DNA of 64,000 nt from Trichoplax adhaerens (Eukaryota > Placozoa > Uniplacotomia > Trichoplacea > Trichoplacidae): positions 1,038,640 to 1,102,639 of the forward strand of contig NW_002060952.1 in NCBI RefSeq assembly GCF_000150275.1, in the 5' to 3' direction. Below the pieces are notes generated by a model. It saw only the letters and a program-made list of their open reading frames with translations, was not told the origin of the DNA and searched no databases. A program made the position numbers and the translations under genes. Positions within the stretch are counted from its first letter, which is position 1, and every line of letters begins with the position of its first letter. Positions 45,333-58,300 of this stretch are shown piece by piece.

Positions 45333-48300
45333 ATGGCCTTTCAAAGTTTACTTGGCAAAGAAAAGACTATTGGAAATAGCATTATACGACCGCTTGTGGA
45401 AATTGCTTTGGGCTGTACACTAGCTTATGTCGTAGGCAAGTGGGTCTATGAGCTGGCAGATCCGACTCAAAGAGCTAAGCGAGAAGCAAAGGAAATGGTA
45501 ACTTTATTATTAGCGGACTACACATTCACTATTTTTCTAGACTACATTCAAGATTGACCTCTTAGATACTAAGTACATCCTTTAATTCCATACTATCAAT
45601 ATTATAACCATGAAATCATTTTAAGTGAATAGTATAACCATCAGATTTGTACGAAAGCTATCAAGTGGAAAAATATCAGATCAACAGCATCTTTAGTGTC
45701 GATACTACTATGACTATCCGTTGTACCAATCCATTCATTTTCTGTCCAGATTATGCGTACCGTATACTATAATTCGAGTATATTGTAGGATGATTAGGAA
45801 TTAATTTGTGGCATACCAGCTATTAGTGTTATTGACAATGGTACGTTCCACTAAACGTGTGTCTGTTAATCTTATAAGCTACGCGTAGTAGGATTCTAGG
45901 AGAAATATCTATACTAACTCGTATTACCAATAATTCATTAATGATTGTTTGTATAAACAAACTTACTGGATGGCTCAATGTTGGGCTCTCAATAGTGTTC
46001 ATGCACGTATGCGTATTCCTCTTAGTTTATCTCTGTTTACTAGTGCATACGGATATACCTTACTAGAGTTGGATTATTCGCTGGTAGTTGATGATGATTG
46101 ATGGCTAATTAGACATGGTGATGTGGTACAGTATGCTATACATTGAAACGGTATTCCGCACATCAGCGAATACGACATACCTTCGAAGCTATCATCAGCC
46201 GATCGTACTGATACAGTAATGAAAGTAAATAGCAAGCATGCACAGTTTATTTCAGGCTGCATACTAGCCTAGAGTAACCATTTCTGTCTTGCTATAGTGT
46301 CGGAATTAGAGCTTTATGGATTGTCTTGATACATTTTTGTAGGCGATTGCCAAGAGTTTATGATTCATTTTGAAACGTTCATAGCTTCATAGCCGTTTAT
46401 TGTACTGTGTACCTATGGTGCATTTAATCTATTTTTATTGAAATTCTATAACAAAGTTATTTAAATACTGTATTTATGAGCATGTTTCTACCTTACTTGT
46501 GCATACATACAGAAATCTCACTAACTTGTTCTAATGTTATAGGCCAAAAATATTTTAAAGAATATAGGACTGGATAGCTCTAACATAAAGGTAAAATTAA
46601 TTGTAAGAACTACTGTTGTAGCGGTGGTGGGTTAGAAGATTGCTTAAAAATGGTCTAAATATTGTCAAGACTAATTTTCGGCGATCTATGTATGATATTT
46701 TTCAAAATGGTTTACTATGTGTAATTTTCTCAGGTATATTGTAGTGATATGATTATGAGTTATTGAATTGCTAATATTTAAGGTAATACTTCTGAACACT
46801 CGCGCAAGTAGTTTATCATATTAAATTCCTAACTTTCACAGGAATACTTGATTTGATAGTGTGCTATTGTTCGATAAATTCTTTATTGATTTATCCTTGC
46901 ATTAATATACCTTATTGGTCCTACTTTTATAGCTAAGCGACTATGAAATGAGCATCGCTTCCCATTTAGTCGATCCTAAATCTGTTAATGTTTCGTGGGA
47001 AGATATTGGCGGCTTGGATGATGTTATCAATGAAATTCTGGAGACCGTTGTGTTACCTTTCCGTAGGCAAGATTTATTTGTCGGTTCCAATTTGTTGAAA
47101 CCACCTAGAGGTGTTTTGTTGTATGGTAATCCAGGATGTGGGAAAACGATGATTGCTAAAGCAACTGCTAGAGCAGCTGGTAATATGATCAGAATTGTTG
47201 CTAGCCTTTACTAACAGTTTGATTGTATAAGTCAAATTGCAACACAATATGAGTCAATCTGAACTAGATACGAGTATTTCGATAGTGTTTAACATATCAT
47301 AAAGATATTGTCGTTAGTATCGCCTAAAAATTGGAATAAGATTCTTTCTTTGTAACATATACATACCTAGAATTGTAACTTTAAAATTTATCATATAGGT
47401 TGCCATTTCATTAATTTACAAATATCTACTTTAACTGATAAATGGTATGGAGAATCTCAAAAGTTGGCTGCTGCCGTATTCAGTTTGGCATATAAACTAC
47501 AGCCTGTAATAATTTTCGTTGATGAAATCGATTCTTTCTTGCGCGCTCGTTCTTCCAATGATCATGAAGCTACGGCTATGATGAAAGCTCAGTTTATGAG
47601 CTTATGGGATGGTAATGTAATACATTTACTTCTTAGCTTTTATAATTTAGATGTTTCCCAAACAGAAACTTCATCAATTCATATGAGACGAATGAATGAT
47701 TTTTGCCTGTGTATAGCCTATGTTGACTACAATGAAAACTTTTCCTAATTTCATCTTTGCAATAGGTTTATGTTCAGATGAGTCCGCAAACATTATGATT
47801 TTGGGTGCCACCAACCGTTTAGCTGATGTAGATGCTGCAATCTTACGTCGGATGCCTGCTCGCTTTCATATTCCTTTACCAGATTTGGCATGTCGTCGGC
47901 AAATAATTGGTAAAATCTTGAAAGATGAGAAGGTAAATTGCTAGCTTTTGCTCTTATAACTTCTAAATTGAGTAATTGTAAGTTTAGCATAGTATGAAGA
48001 TAGTAACTCTTTATTTAATGATCGATTATTACGATAAACTTGTTTGCTTACTAAATGCTACATAGACTAAAGTTCATGTTAAGCTAAACGGTTTAATAAT
48101 TAGTCGGAGAAGATTTTTAATAATATGCTGATATATTTTGTGACACGTAGCTGCGTAGGACATTAATAAGGCGTACAGTTATAAGAAATTGCGTTTATGT
48201 TGTTTATTTTAGTTGGCAGATGATGTAGTTTTGGATAATATAGCTCAATGTAGTGAAGGGTTGAGTGGAAGTGACTTACGTGAAGTATGTCGGTATGCTG

Positions 48301-48467
48301 CTGCTTGTCGCGTTAGAGATTACGTAAATCAGCAGGAGAATAATCAAAGTGACAATGTAAGTATGCCATCGATGAGAATGACCGACTTTGAGCAAGGCAT
48401 GCAAAAGCTACTGAAAAGTAAAGCCGATCTTTCCAACGATGCTATGAGCAAGATATATAGTCAATAG
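45333..48467 (+). CDS. ATAD1: ATAD1/Msp1 outer-membrane AAA-ATPase
   Basis: A membrane-anchored AAA-ATPase of mitochondria and peroxisomes that extracts mislocalised tail-anchored proteins. Six exons (45333-45497, 46543-46590, 46933-47179, 47399-47611, 47766-47932, 48213-48467) join in phase to 364 residues (human ATAD1 361). A short N-terminal segment (about 20-34) is hydrophobic enough for the membrane anchor. The linker [12 protein letters not shown] is strongly conserved in the family. The AAA core shows Walker A GNPGCGKT (136-143), the substrate pore loop KWYGES (168-173), Walker B IIFVDEID with Asp195/Glu196, a long family-typical block through [18 protein letters not shown], sensor 1 ATNR (Asn241) and Arg-finger candidates in ILRRMPARF (250-258). 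The C-terminal helical part has [15 protein letters not shown]. One oddity: the second Walker A residue is Asn where Pro is usual. It converges with POLR3D, with 0.6 kb between the stops. Confidence 0.95.
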
Positions 48468-49063
48468 CGATGTTTATTACGAGATGAAAAGCTCACTAGA
48501 GAACCTATCAATGAATATATGTCTTAATGTCTTGTATTACTAGCTATTAGCATTCGGGAATAATGCCGCAAATGTATAAGGCTATGGTATGAATATGGAT
48601 TGTAAATATCATGCGCACCTCTAAGGTTAAAACGGTGCTATTGCGGTTGCAATTTCGTTATATACGGTTGTATTAATGTTATGAGTAGCCCTATAAACAA
48701 GCCGATATTGATTTGTATTGCTTATGTTTAAACGTTTATGTAATATTTTGATCAAATGCAATTATATATGACAGATCTTGCAAAGAACAAAATATTAACT
48801 TAATTTAATAATCGTATCAATGTATTTGATTTACAAACAATTTTCAAATAATTTTTAAATGACTTGTATTCTTACAACTGAGAAGAACAATTATTTTAAA
48901 AGAATCTCTTCTGGAAATTGATGTTGGTTAATTAATAAAATAAATAATTCAATGGCATCACTATCAAAATCGCTAATTAAAAATAGTCATTTGTGAGATG
49001 GAAGTAACTTTGGTTGATAAAGATGACAGAAATTCGATATATGTATTTGCTATTATTTTGTCG
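48468..49063. other. Tail-to-tail intergenic spacer, ATAD1/POLR3D
   Basis: 0.6 kb holding the 3' UTRs of two convergent genes. Overlapping AATAAA signals at 48934-48944 (+) may serve ATAD1. No clear minus-strand signal for POLR3D was found close to its stop. Confidence 0.5.
48934..48944 (+). terminator. Candidate poly(A) signals for ATAD1
   Basis: Two overlapping AATAAA hexamers about 470 bases after the ATAD1 stop codon. The region is AT-rich, so chance occurrence is possible. Confidence 0.3.
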
Positions 49064-51648
49064 TTAAGGTAATGATTTTAGCAATTTTTCAACGTCCGGA
49101 GTGCAAACCAGTCTATGTTTAATTGGGCCTAGATTGATTACATAGCCATCATTTTCCATAGCTTTTATTGATGCTAGATCCTGATTAAAGACAATGGAAT
49201 CCTTGGTATGATATAGGATTATTCGATTGATTTAAAAATTGCAGTACCTGCAAGAAATCGCATCTTGTTCCGGATCTCAGCTTGTAAGGTATATTTCCAA
49301 TTACCAGACTGACAATGTATTACAAAAATGGATATAAATAATACTGGTCTTTTCTTAACTGTTACGCAGTCATAACGACATCGATATTTTCGTAATGATA
49401 ACAGGATTAAGCTGTGTTTACTAACCTAGTTTTTCCTGATCGATGAATTTGCAGCTTGCCAATCAACCCATCCTTTGCATTTCGAAGGCTTGAAAGATTA
49501 GTTTTATTTTCTTCCGTTGTATCCTGTAAAGAAATTACTACCAGTATTATCATCGTGAACAAGAGTACTTTGTAATTAAACTTACGCATTTGACAACATT
49601 AAGAAAATTCATAATGTATTTATGGTGCATCGAAAATACCTCACTCGGACTTGCTTGGGCGATTAATGGTAACATATCAGGCAGTTGGATTAATAGCAGA
49701 CTACCATTATCGCATTTTGTGGACTAAAAAATATAGACATAATAATTAATTTCTACGAAATTAATATAAGTCAACCATTAAATTGGACTCTACTTCATAA
49801 TATGAGTGTGCTCTTATCACCTCTTTCACTAAAATTTGTGCAGGAGTGATATCGTCGGTTAGCTTTGATTTTGTCGCGGAATCTTCTTGCTTCACTAAAA
49901 TACTTTTTTCTTTCCCTTTTCGACACCTTGAAAGTGGTAATTGTATGGGTAGAGTGCGGGTATTTTCATTGAAAGTCTGTCGTGAATAGTAAGCACACTG
50001 ATTTAGAATGCTATCACACACTTTTTGGCGGGGTTATAAAAAAAGTTGGCTCTAGCACTAATTGTGGTTCAAATAAATAAATATGGCGTTACAAAACTTG
50101 CATTATTTGAACTATCTTCATCGTCAGAATATGCATTTTCGAAGCTATCTATGTCCATTTCCTCTGTCTTAACCGTAACTTTATCGGAGGAGCCTATTAA
50201 TAATGAAAGTCAGATTTCTCATAACTCCAATATCTAGTATGTATTACGTTTTCTTTACGGCGCCATATTACCCCTGGTAAACATCTTGGCATCGGCAACG
50301 GTTTCCCTATTTTTTCGAAAGGAAAACACAGTTGGCTGCGATGTCACATTCCTGCTAGAGGTGCTTAAATTTGAATGCTGTTTGAGATTGCGATTCTGAC
50401 GTGTCTCTTTGGACAACGTGGTCTTTTCCTTAAGGATTTCTTTTTTGGAGGGCTATATTAATTAGGATAAATCAAGTTTGTTAACAAGCAATCATCTTCA
50501 AAAGAGAAACTCATTTAGACAGATTAATAATCAAAAATATGCAATTTAACGATAGCTATAGACTGTTGATATATCGTACCTCAGCGCTGGCGGGATTGAT
50601 CGTAGATTTAAAGTAGAATAAAGAAATAGATTTAGAAAATTGTATAACATGGTAATAAAATATCGCGCAGCTATTAATTATATAATTTATAATGTAATAT
50701 TGAGAACAACGTGTCATCATTTTATATTTAAAATTTCTACAGTTGGAATAGATCTTGCATTATTCGAGCGCTTAAAGTTTACAATTAACAGTTTATGTTA
50801 ATTTAACGTATTCCAGAAGTGAACGACTGTAATGCTGCATATTGAATTTAGAAAAATCAAACTTCGAATACTTGAAGTGTAGCATAGTGAGTCTCCATTA
50901 TTTAATGTATACTAACTAGCATTGTATACTTACAGATCTTGCGCAATAAGCGCCATACGAGTAACTCACATATTTCAATATTAGATGATAGCTACCTAGT
51001 ATTAGATGCATTCGCGGATTTCGTAGCTCTTTCATTGTTTCTGGAAGGTATCACCGGCGTAAAAGTTTTCTAATTGTTATTAGTATATAAAAAAATTAGG
51101 TAGAATGAGCTAGAATGTTGGACGGTCGTATTGTCAGCTCAAGATATTTGTAGCTATATTACCTATAAACGATGTAGACAAATAGGACATGCGCATCGTG
51201 TGATATTAAAGTCAATGCAATATTTCTCTAGTGAACTTTGCTATATGAAATAATTAAGTTCAGAAGATGTGCCTCTGAGGTCGTTCGGTATCGAGTGAAT
51301 GCATATAGACTCTATATGCAGTAATACCTTACGATATAATATAAGCACAGTGCATAACGGACTGTGCCATTTACAGAGTAAGTTAAGGCTGCTATGAAAT
51401 ATTGCAAGACAGTACAACTTAAGTGACGTAGCAATTGTAATGTAGCATTTTGTTGACTACTTGGTAATTTATTGGCCATACAATTATAAATTTAATACTA
51501 TGTTGAAGTATGTAACTGATATGAAAGTTAAAATTATCCGTATTGAGTAAGGACAGAATTATATGATCATATGATATGGACATAGCTTACCTTTGGAACT
51601 CCGCCCAATGTTAAATCTCTTGCCGGTCTTATGGAGGATAGTCTACGA
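49064..51648 (-). CDS. POLR3D: RNA polymerase III subunit RPC4 (5' end not resolved)
   Basis: A subunit of RNA polymerase III that works with RPC5 in initiation and termination. Exons found: 51648-51591, 51069-50996, 50452-50272, 50193-50093, 49976-49794, 49723-49640, 49523-49426, 49308-49248, 49201-49064. Diagnostic segments, in order, are RDLTLGGVPK then KTFTPVIPSR (human RPC4 has RDLTLGGV and KTFTPNI), NENTRTLPIQLPLS, LLLIQLPDMLP, GLIGKLQIHRSGKTS, CDFLQ, and the C-terminal motif GPIKHRLVCTPDVEKLL. Three parts are open. The first coding exon lies upstream of 51648 and was not identified. The junction between exons 2 and 3 needs one extra base, so a microexon (perhaps at 50586-50580) or a longer exon is missing. 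The donor at 49794 could instead be at 49776. The family call is firm; the N-terminal structure is not. Confidence 0.9.
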
Positions 51649-52987
51649 CTGAAAGCAATATTTGAAAAGTAAGTACTACCGTACTGTACTGCACAGGAAA
51701 TATGATCTATATACATACAGCACTGTAATGGTATTTGTCAATGTAAATCATGCATGAGCTAAATAGCTATCACGATTAACTATGTTATTACTGCTGTACA
51801 GTATACAGTATATCGGTAGTTGTAGTAATGGTGCAAAAATACGCATATGAGACAGATATGGCAATCATTGACTTCGCAAATGTTTATAGTATTAGCTATT
51901 GCAGAATAAATAAATACTGTAAGTTGAAATATCGATAGATTACAATTGAAATAATTTTAGCGTCAAGTCGTAATGGTCATGAATCAACAAGCGACAATAC
52001 TATACGTATCATCTATTTAGCTATAGATGATTTACACTTTGCATGGTAGTATGAATTGATGAGGATGATAATAACTATTCGTAAATCATTGGCTTAGTTT
52101 ATGCACAGCTTGACGCACCTTGTAACCGGCAATTTGGAAGCATCCGCTGAAAGATAGTAAATTGCATCATCATTAGATTTCACAATTATTATAGCGCAAA
52201 TAATTAACTTAGTACTGATAATTTTAATGCTCTTAAAATCAGTTCATGCAGTAGTACAGAAATCAACAATACACAGTACTGTAGGTGTACACTTACTTTA
52301 TTCTAATACAGTACTCTAAATCAGTCAGGATATCAGAAGGGATCACACTGCATTATTATAAATTACTGTAATTATTGTATTATAATCAAACGCGTATAAT
52401 TATATTGATTGAATCCTTTAGCCATAATATCATCTTGCATCTTTATAAAACAGGTAGCAAAGGCAATGCGAAATAAGAGACGTAATCATTGTTGTTCTAC
52501 AAGTGATAAACTGCAATAATCATCTGACAAAATGTACAATTTGTGCAGCTTCTATGTGGCTATCCGACGCGAACATGCCTGCAACACAGTTAGTAGAGTG
52601 GAGTAGGAAGTGTGCAGACTGCAGAGCAATGCTTTGCATTCTGCTCTTCAAGCTTACTTCTTAATTATTACTTACGGTGCTCGTTGGAAGACATGAATAA
52701 TACAATATTGTGAAACTTGTATCAATGATTAATTTTCAATTTCTATGCAGAAGAAGTGCAGGATTCGGGTCAGCTTTGGGTTCTATAACTTGATAGTCTG
52801 AGCTTGAACAAATTTGGCTCTGTTGAGATTTGTGTACAGATATCAAAATTTGTACTTAACTAATATACTGTAGAACGAGTATTAATGTTATGACCGATGG
52901 AGAAGAGGACAGTTCCAGTATGTACACATAGTACGGTATTGGACCAGACCAGGCCCGACCAGAGTATAAAGATCTCTATTTACGATT

Positions 52988-53210
52988 CTGTACAGTACTG
53001 TACACTCAGGTCTGTACAGTACAGTACAGTATGCTTCACAGTATCTTCATACAGTACTGTACACTGTACACTGTACAGTACAGTACAGTGTACAGTACAT
53101 CTCTCCCGCTAAACTTTTCTCTCAACTACTGTACTGTACTCTACAGTACTGTACTGTACTGTACTCTCTGGTATACGATGGCCTACGATACCATACCTTA
53201 ATGTACAGTA
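52988..53210. repeat. GTAC-palindrome cluster
   Basis: Dense runs of TACTGTACAGTAC and CAGTGTACAGTACAGT type units, continuing into looser copies at 53540-53610, 53725-53760, 53925-53950 and 54160-54215. They give the same artefactual open frames as the other arrays. Confidence 0.8.
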
Positions 53211-54749
53211 TGGTAATGAATCGGTATATAATAATACAGTATAATTGGATTACTATACGCTGGATGTTGCATACAACCAGTAGCAGCCTTGTTCACCATT
53301 AAATGTTTAATGTTATGTTCAAATGGCCTAATCATAACATAATGTTATAAAATCTTGGAATACTGTGCTGCAGGCCTGCAGTAAATGGCTCGCGTTGCTG
53401 CAAGGCGCTGCTGCGGAGTATTTACTGTGCGTGTATACCGCTGCTATACAGTATATATGACATAGACAGTATCAGGGTATCTAATGTTTGTTCCAACTTA
53501 CAACAACCTTTACACAGCTACATCTGCGCCTTGCTGCGGAGTACTTACTGTACATCATGGGCCATCGTACTGTACTGGTCCTTACAGTATGTTGCAATCA
53601 TACAGTACTACTGTATATTTCTTTGACTGTTCTTATAATAAATTCTGCTAACTTATCTGCTTTCGTTGCTTATATAAGTTATAATTAACCCTAATTAATT
53701 AATTTTAATTGAACCCCAAAACGTTCCATACTGTACTGTACAGTACAGTATTGACTTGAGAAAGGTTCGGTTCGATTCAATACCTTTATGATCTATACTA
53801 CAGTACAGAATAGAGGTTTTTTACCTGACAGACGGACAACAGTAGAAACCCTAGGACAGTGTCTTTTAAAAATCAACAGTCGCCGGACTCGAGGGCGGGG
53901 TTCGGGTTAAGAATTTCTGTAGTGATACTGTACAGTACAGTGTACAGGTCGATTGCACTCATTTCGTGTTCAAAAATCAACCATTTGATCGGGTTTTATT
54001 GAGTTCGGGCTACGTTTTCAATCCATTTAATACTACTGCTCGTTGGAAACAGTATGGTATAGTATATGGATACTGTCTAATTAATGAATTTAATATAAAC
54101 ATCTGTAACGTATAAACATGTGCGGTATAAACAGACTTGGATTTTCTTTCTCAGAGTTCTCCATATGTACACTATACACTGTACAGAACAGTACATTTAA
54201 GTACAACACTGTACTAGCACTGGCAACCCTCGTTACAAGTTGTACAATATACAAGCGACCATTTAAACACATAGAGGTAAAGAGAACAAGTTATAAAATA
54301 ATCAACAAATATAGACTCTTCCAATTTCTTCCCATGTTCAAGTTGAATTGACGTTGGATATGGATTAGCGAGTACTGTATACAGTATGGCGAGAGTTGAT
54401 CAAACAAGGTCGATTTATAACAAACGTGCAAACATGATCAGAGAAACCAGTTTACAATAGTGAACAAATGTTGGGGCTTGCTTACTGTAGGTCTTTGAAG
54501 TACTGAAAGCCAAAACCAGATTTAAAACAGGGACTGCTAATTAATTAATTAATTAAAGGTCCTTTCATTAAAACTAGTACAGTGCGCCAACACTGTACTG
54601 TCCATACTGTACGTCTCTCTTGTTAGCAGTGATTCCTAATAATACAGTAGTATTACACCGGTACTCCACAGGTTGACCTTAATCATGCCTGAAGTCCCGT
54701 TGACGCACGTGAGCTAAACTCCCTAGAGGATACGGAGGGTCTCTGGAGA

Positions 54750-55200
54750 CCTACAGTACAGTGTACTGCACACTACAGTACTGTACTGTACTGTACAGTA
54801 CTGTATAATTTCGTTCCGTAACCTATGTTTTATTTATTTATTTATTTGTTTTGGGGGTTTTCTAAGCTACCTTGTACCGTACGGTCGTAAAGGCTCATAC
54901 TAAAGCAGTATGCGGAACTGTACTGTACACTGTATCACCATCCTGTACAAACTAGACCGTACACGCTACTGTACTGTACAGTCTGTACTGTATTTAAATG
55001 GTAAAATTAGTCTACTGTACAGTACAGTGTACAGTATGTACTGTATCGTAAACACAAAAATGAGGGCAGTGTACACTGTACAGTACAGTACAGTACAATA
55101 CAGTACAGTAATTTTACTGTTTACACTGTACACCGTACAGTGCAGTATGTACAGTACTGTACTGTAAGTGCATTGTACTGTACCGTAAAGTATTGTAATG
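54750..55200. repeat. GTAC-palindrome array upstream of the MAT gene
   Basis: Two dense blocks (about 54755-54805 and 54905-55195) of the TACTGTACAGTA family, ending immediately before a TATATAAAG box and about 125 bp before the MAT start codon. The placement resembles that of the array at 45001-45255 before ATAD1. Confidence 0.8.
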
Positions 55201-55205
55201 AGTGA

Positions 55206-55214
55206 TATATAAAG
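55206..55214 (+). promoter_or_regulatory. Candidate TATA box of the MAT gene
   Basis: TATATAAAG lies 110 bases before the start codon, just downstream of the GTAC array and followed by a G-rich stretch. Position and sequence fit a core promoter, but the AT-rich background makes chance matches common. Confidence 0.4.
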
Positions 55215-55323
55215 ATCGCTTGGGGTGGGTGCGTGTCTATTTCTCGAATTTGCAACGCCTTCGGAAGCGTCTATACTCCAACTTGCTCGGTTGTACTGCT
55301 ATACGTAAGAAATTTCCATCGAA

Positions 55324-58300
55324 ATGAACACATCTCGTAATAGTGACCTTGGGACTTTCCTTTTCACTTCGGAATCAGTTGGAGAAGGCCATCCAGGTAT
55401 CCTGACAAAAATGAATTTATCTCTCACAACGCTGCCAATATTCCATGCCAGCACTCTCACTCATTAGAAAGGATATGTTTTTGTTGTAGTCAATGGAGTA
55501 GCGTCTGCCATGCGGCTGTATCCACGTATCCACCTACCTGTAGTGGCTACACTTCGCTCATTAGTTAGTTTATAGTTTACGTTAACTCCTTGCCTTTTTT
55601 TCAAGTAAATTCATCGCTCTACTATACTGTACATGTCATCGATGACGATGGCATTTGGCCTTTTGCATAATTAAGTTATATATAAACATATGAATTATTT
55701 TTTTTTGGCGTGACGTGGCTAGACGTGGCAGCAAAATTCATTTCAGCGTCAAGTTAACCATCACAATTTTTACTGTACTGTACTGTACAGTATGTTGGAA
55801 ATGATACTTTATCTGAAAATAGCAATAAAATATTAATAGTATTTACACATTAAGCATGGATAAAAAAACTAGGCTGTACTTCCGCGTGCAATATTAGAAT
55901 GCACTCTTTACAATGATTACAACTATGGATACATTATCGAAATGTAATATTGAGCAGAGAATCTCTATCGGCATTTGCCGTCAGAGAAGACAAACTGTGA
56001 GTTTAAAAAAATTTAGACTACACTTGACTGCTGCATCATGTTAGGCCTAGTCAGGCCACCGTAAGGTACAGTTTCTGTGTTGTACGGTAATTTGAAGTAC
56101 AGCTTATATTTATATGGTGTAGTTACACCCTGTTTACGGTAATGCTTCTGTTTGACTAATTTTTAAGTTTTCTTCTCTGCGCATAGATAAAATCTGCGAT
56201 CAAATATCAGATGCTGTTTTGGACGCCCATCTTGCGCAGGATCCAGATGCTAAAGTAGCCTGCGGTTAGTTCGGTTATTATTACCGAAACAGTAATTGAT
56301 AGTTCCACATGCTTCTATCCGAGTAGTGCAATATACTGTACAATGCATTAACTTCTTTGCAATTAGTGTTCAATAGTAGGGCGTGTTTCCCAAACCAGTA
56401 CTTAATGAGTTATCGGATGATATCAACAAATTTTTGACTCGGTAGTAATATGCATACTGTAGTCCTGTATTTATGATATGGCAATCATATGTTGTAGACT
56501 GATAGAGTGTAAAAGATGTGTATATGCAGTAGTATAGAAACTTCAGCTTACACAGTACGTTTATTATTATTGACAGTACTGTACAATAGAAGATATTGTC
56601 GTTTATAGTTCGTTAGGAGAAGGCAGTTGTAGCTTTTGTGCTAAATCTAGGTAACAGATATGCAGTTCAATTACAGAAGTACAGTATACTGTAAACGCAT
56701 GATGTTGTAATTATTTGATGCAATGGATGGATTAGTGTCCATTGCTTGGGAACCGTAGCTTTTTCGTCTTGATTTGGATACGTTCATATTAAAATCACAG
56801 GATACTCTTGTAAGAGTATAGCGTTTGATTGAATAAGCCTAAGGCCAAGGAGGCCATATTGAAAGGCTTATTTAATCTAATGCTGGGCAAGTCTTTGTTG
56901 AGGTATCGCCTCTTTAATGCATTGTTTATAATATATTATTATATTCGTATAGTGCATTGCAGTCCTGTATACAGTAATGTGGTGGAGCAGCTCTTTGTAA
57001 TGATTTATTGACACTGTTATTCCAGTTCCCAGTTCATTAATTACCGGATGACCTTAAAGGGTTGACAAATGTATAACCGGTTCTGCAGTCTGTGAGCTCA
57101 GTGTAAACAGTAATTTGAACTTCCTTTTATTATTGTACGATGCTGTTTATTACTGTACTGCATTTGTAATGAGCATACGGTAAGCACGGAACAGTAAACT
57201 GTGCAGTGTGCACTACAGTCAGTGCTCACTAGTAAAAAAATAGTTCGAGCTACGATGGTGCAACTGTACTAATATCATGTAGATGTAAACTTGTCCATGA
57301 TAGAGAATTGGTAATTTTATTACTATTTCAAAAATGACGTACTGCAGTAGTCAACTGAGCTAGTAAAGACACTATTGCAAAATGTTATTCTCTACATCAG
57401 CTTAGAATTAATCAAAGAGGACTGGCTTACGTTTTATAATAGTTCTAATTAATACACTAATCAAATATTGCAATAGCGTGCTAGGTCCGAGTACGGTATT
57501 GACACACGGTCACACAAGCATCTCATGCAACAGTATCCAATGTAGTGTGTATACACTATCACAGTACGTTACCGTTGTCTTAACAACTTTTCTCCTATTG
57601 AAGGGACTTTTTCTTGTTCTCAACAAACACGTGATCGACGAGTACGCATTACGCAATCATAGGGGAGATGAAAGAAAGAACTCTTTACCTGTACAGTACA
57701 ATATAGCATACGTACTACAGTACTTTACATCGTGTCATACAGTACACCACGGACTACTAGAAGATTACTGTAATGTACAGTACTGTACTGTGGTCAATTT
57801 CTACTATATTGTACAGTAAAATACGTACAACCAGTAGTTTCTACTATCCAGTACAGTACTGTAGCACTTCTAGTTGTGCATGCGTAGTACTGTACTGCAC
57901 CCTACAGTGTATAGAACGTACAACCAGTCGTTTCTATTGTACTGTACACTGTACAGTACTGTGTTGGTACTGTCACTACCATTCTCATCGTGGCATACTG
58001 GACACTACTACAGTACGCTTAGCACAGTACCGTTCTGCAGTCAAAATTCTCGCGACAACAACTTGCCATTTTGTATATAATAATGTTGGTGATCTCACCA
58101 ATCATGTCTATGGTGTAAAAACAGGGATGTTGCATTAGTAGACTGGCTTTTTGGACCAACAATGTCAGCGTCTGTAATTACTGTACTTATTCAAAGTAAG
58201 AATAAAGGCTGACTCTATTAAGTTAAGGTAAATGAAGAAGCGATCACTTCTTCCCCACAGTACTGACCCTTCATTGCCTCCAGGCATAGCATAGAAGTGG

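Larger units (their letters stand above)
51649..55323. other. Repeat-rich region between the POLR3D and MAT genes
   Basis: 3.7 kb that should contain the POLR3D first exon and the promoters of both divergent genes. GTAC-palindrome clusters dominate from 52988 onward. Other items are a CTGCAGGCCTGCAG palindrome near 53371, a 20-bp repeat with one mismatch at 53409-53428 and 53532-53551, TAAT tandem units near 54539 and TATT units near 54830. Confidence 0.55.

Noticed and set aside
52611-52655. Imperfect short hairpin (AGAGCAATGC / GCATTCTGCTCT)
   Set aside because: Too short and interrupted to support a microRNA precursor without expression data.
52665-52692. Minus-strand MSSNEH mini-exon as first exon of POLR3D
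   Set aside because: Its donor leaves phase 1, but the exon at 51648 needs phase 2, so the join breaks the frame.
53762-53790. GGTTCGATTC, resembling a tRNA B box
   Set aside because: No A box or cloverleaf stem can be drawn around it; it sits beside GTAC repeats.
57478-58138. Overlapping open frames of 113, 121 and 68 codons in MAT intron 2
   Set aside because: They are repeat-derived, lie inside a well-supported intron, and have no similarity to the enzyme or any known domain.
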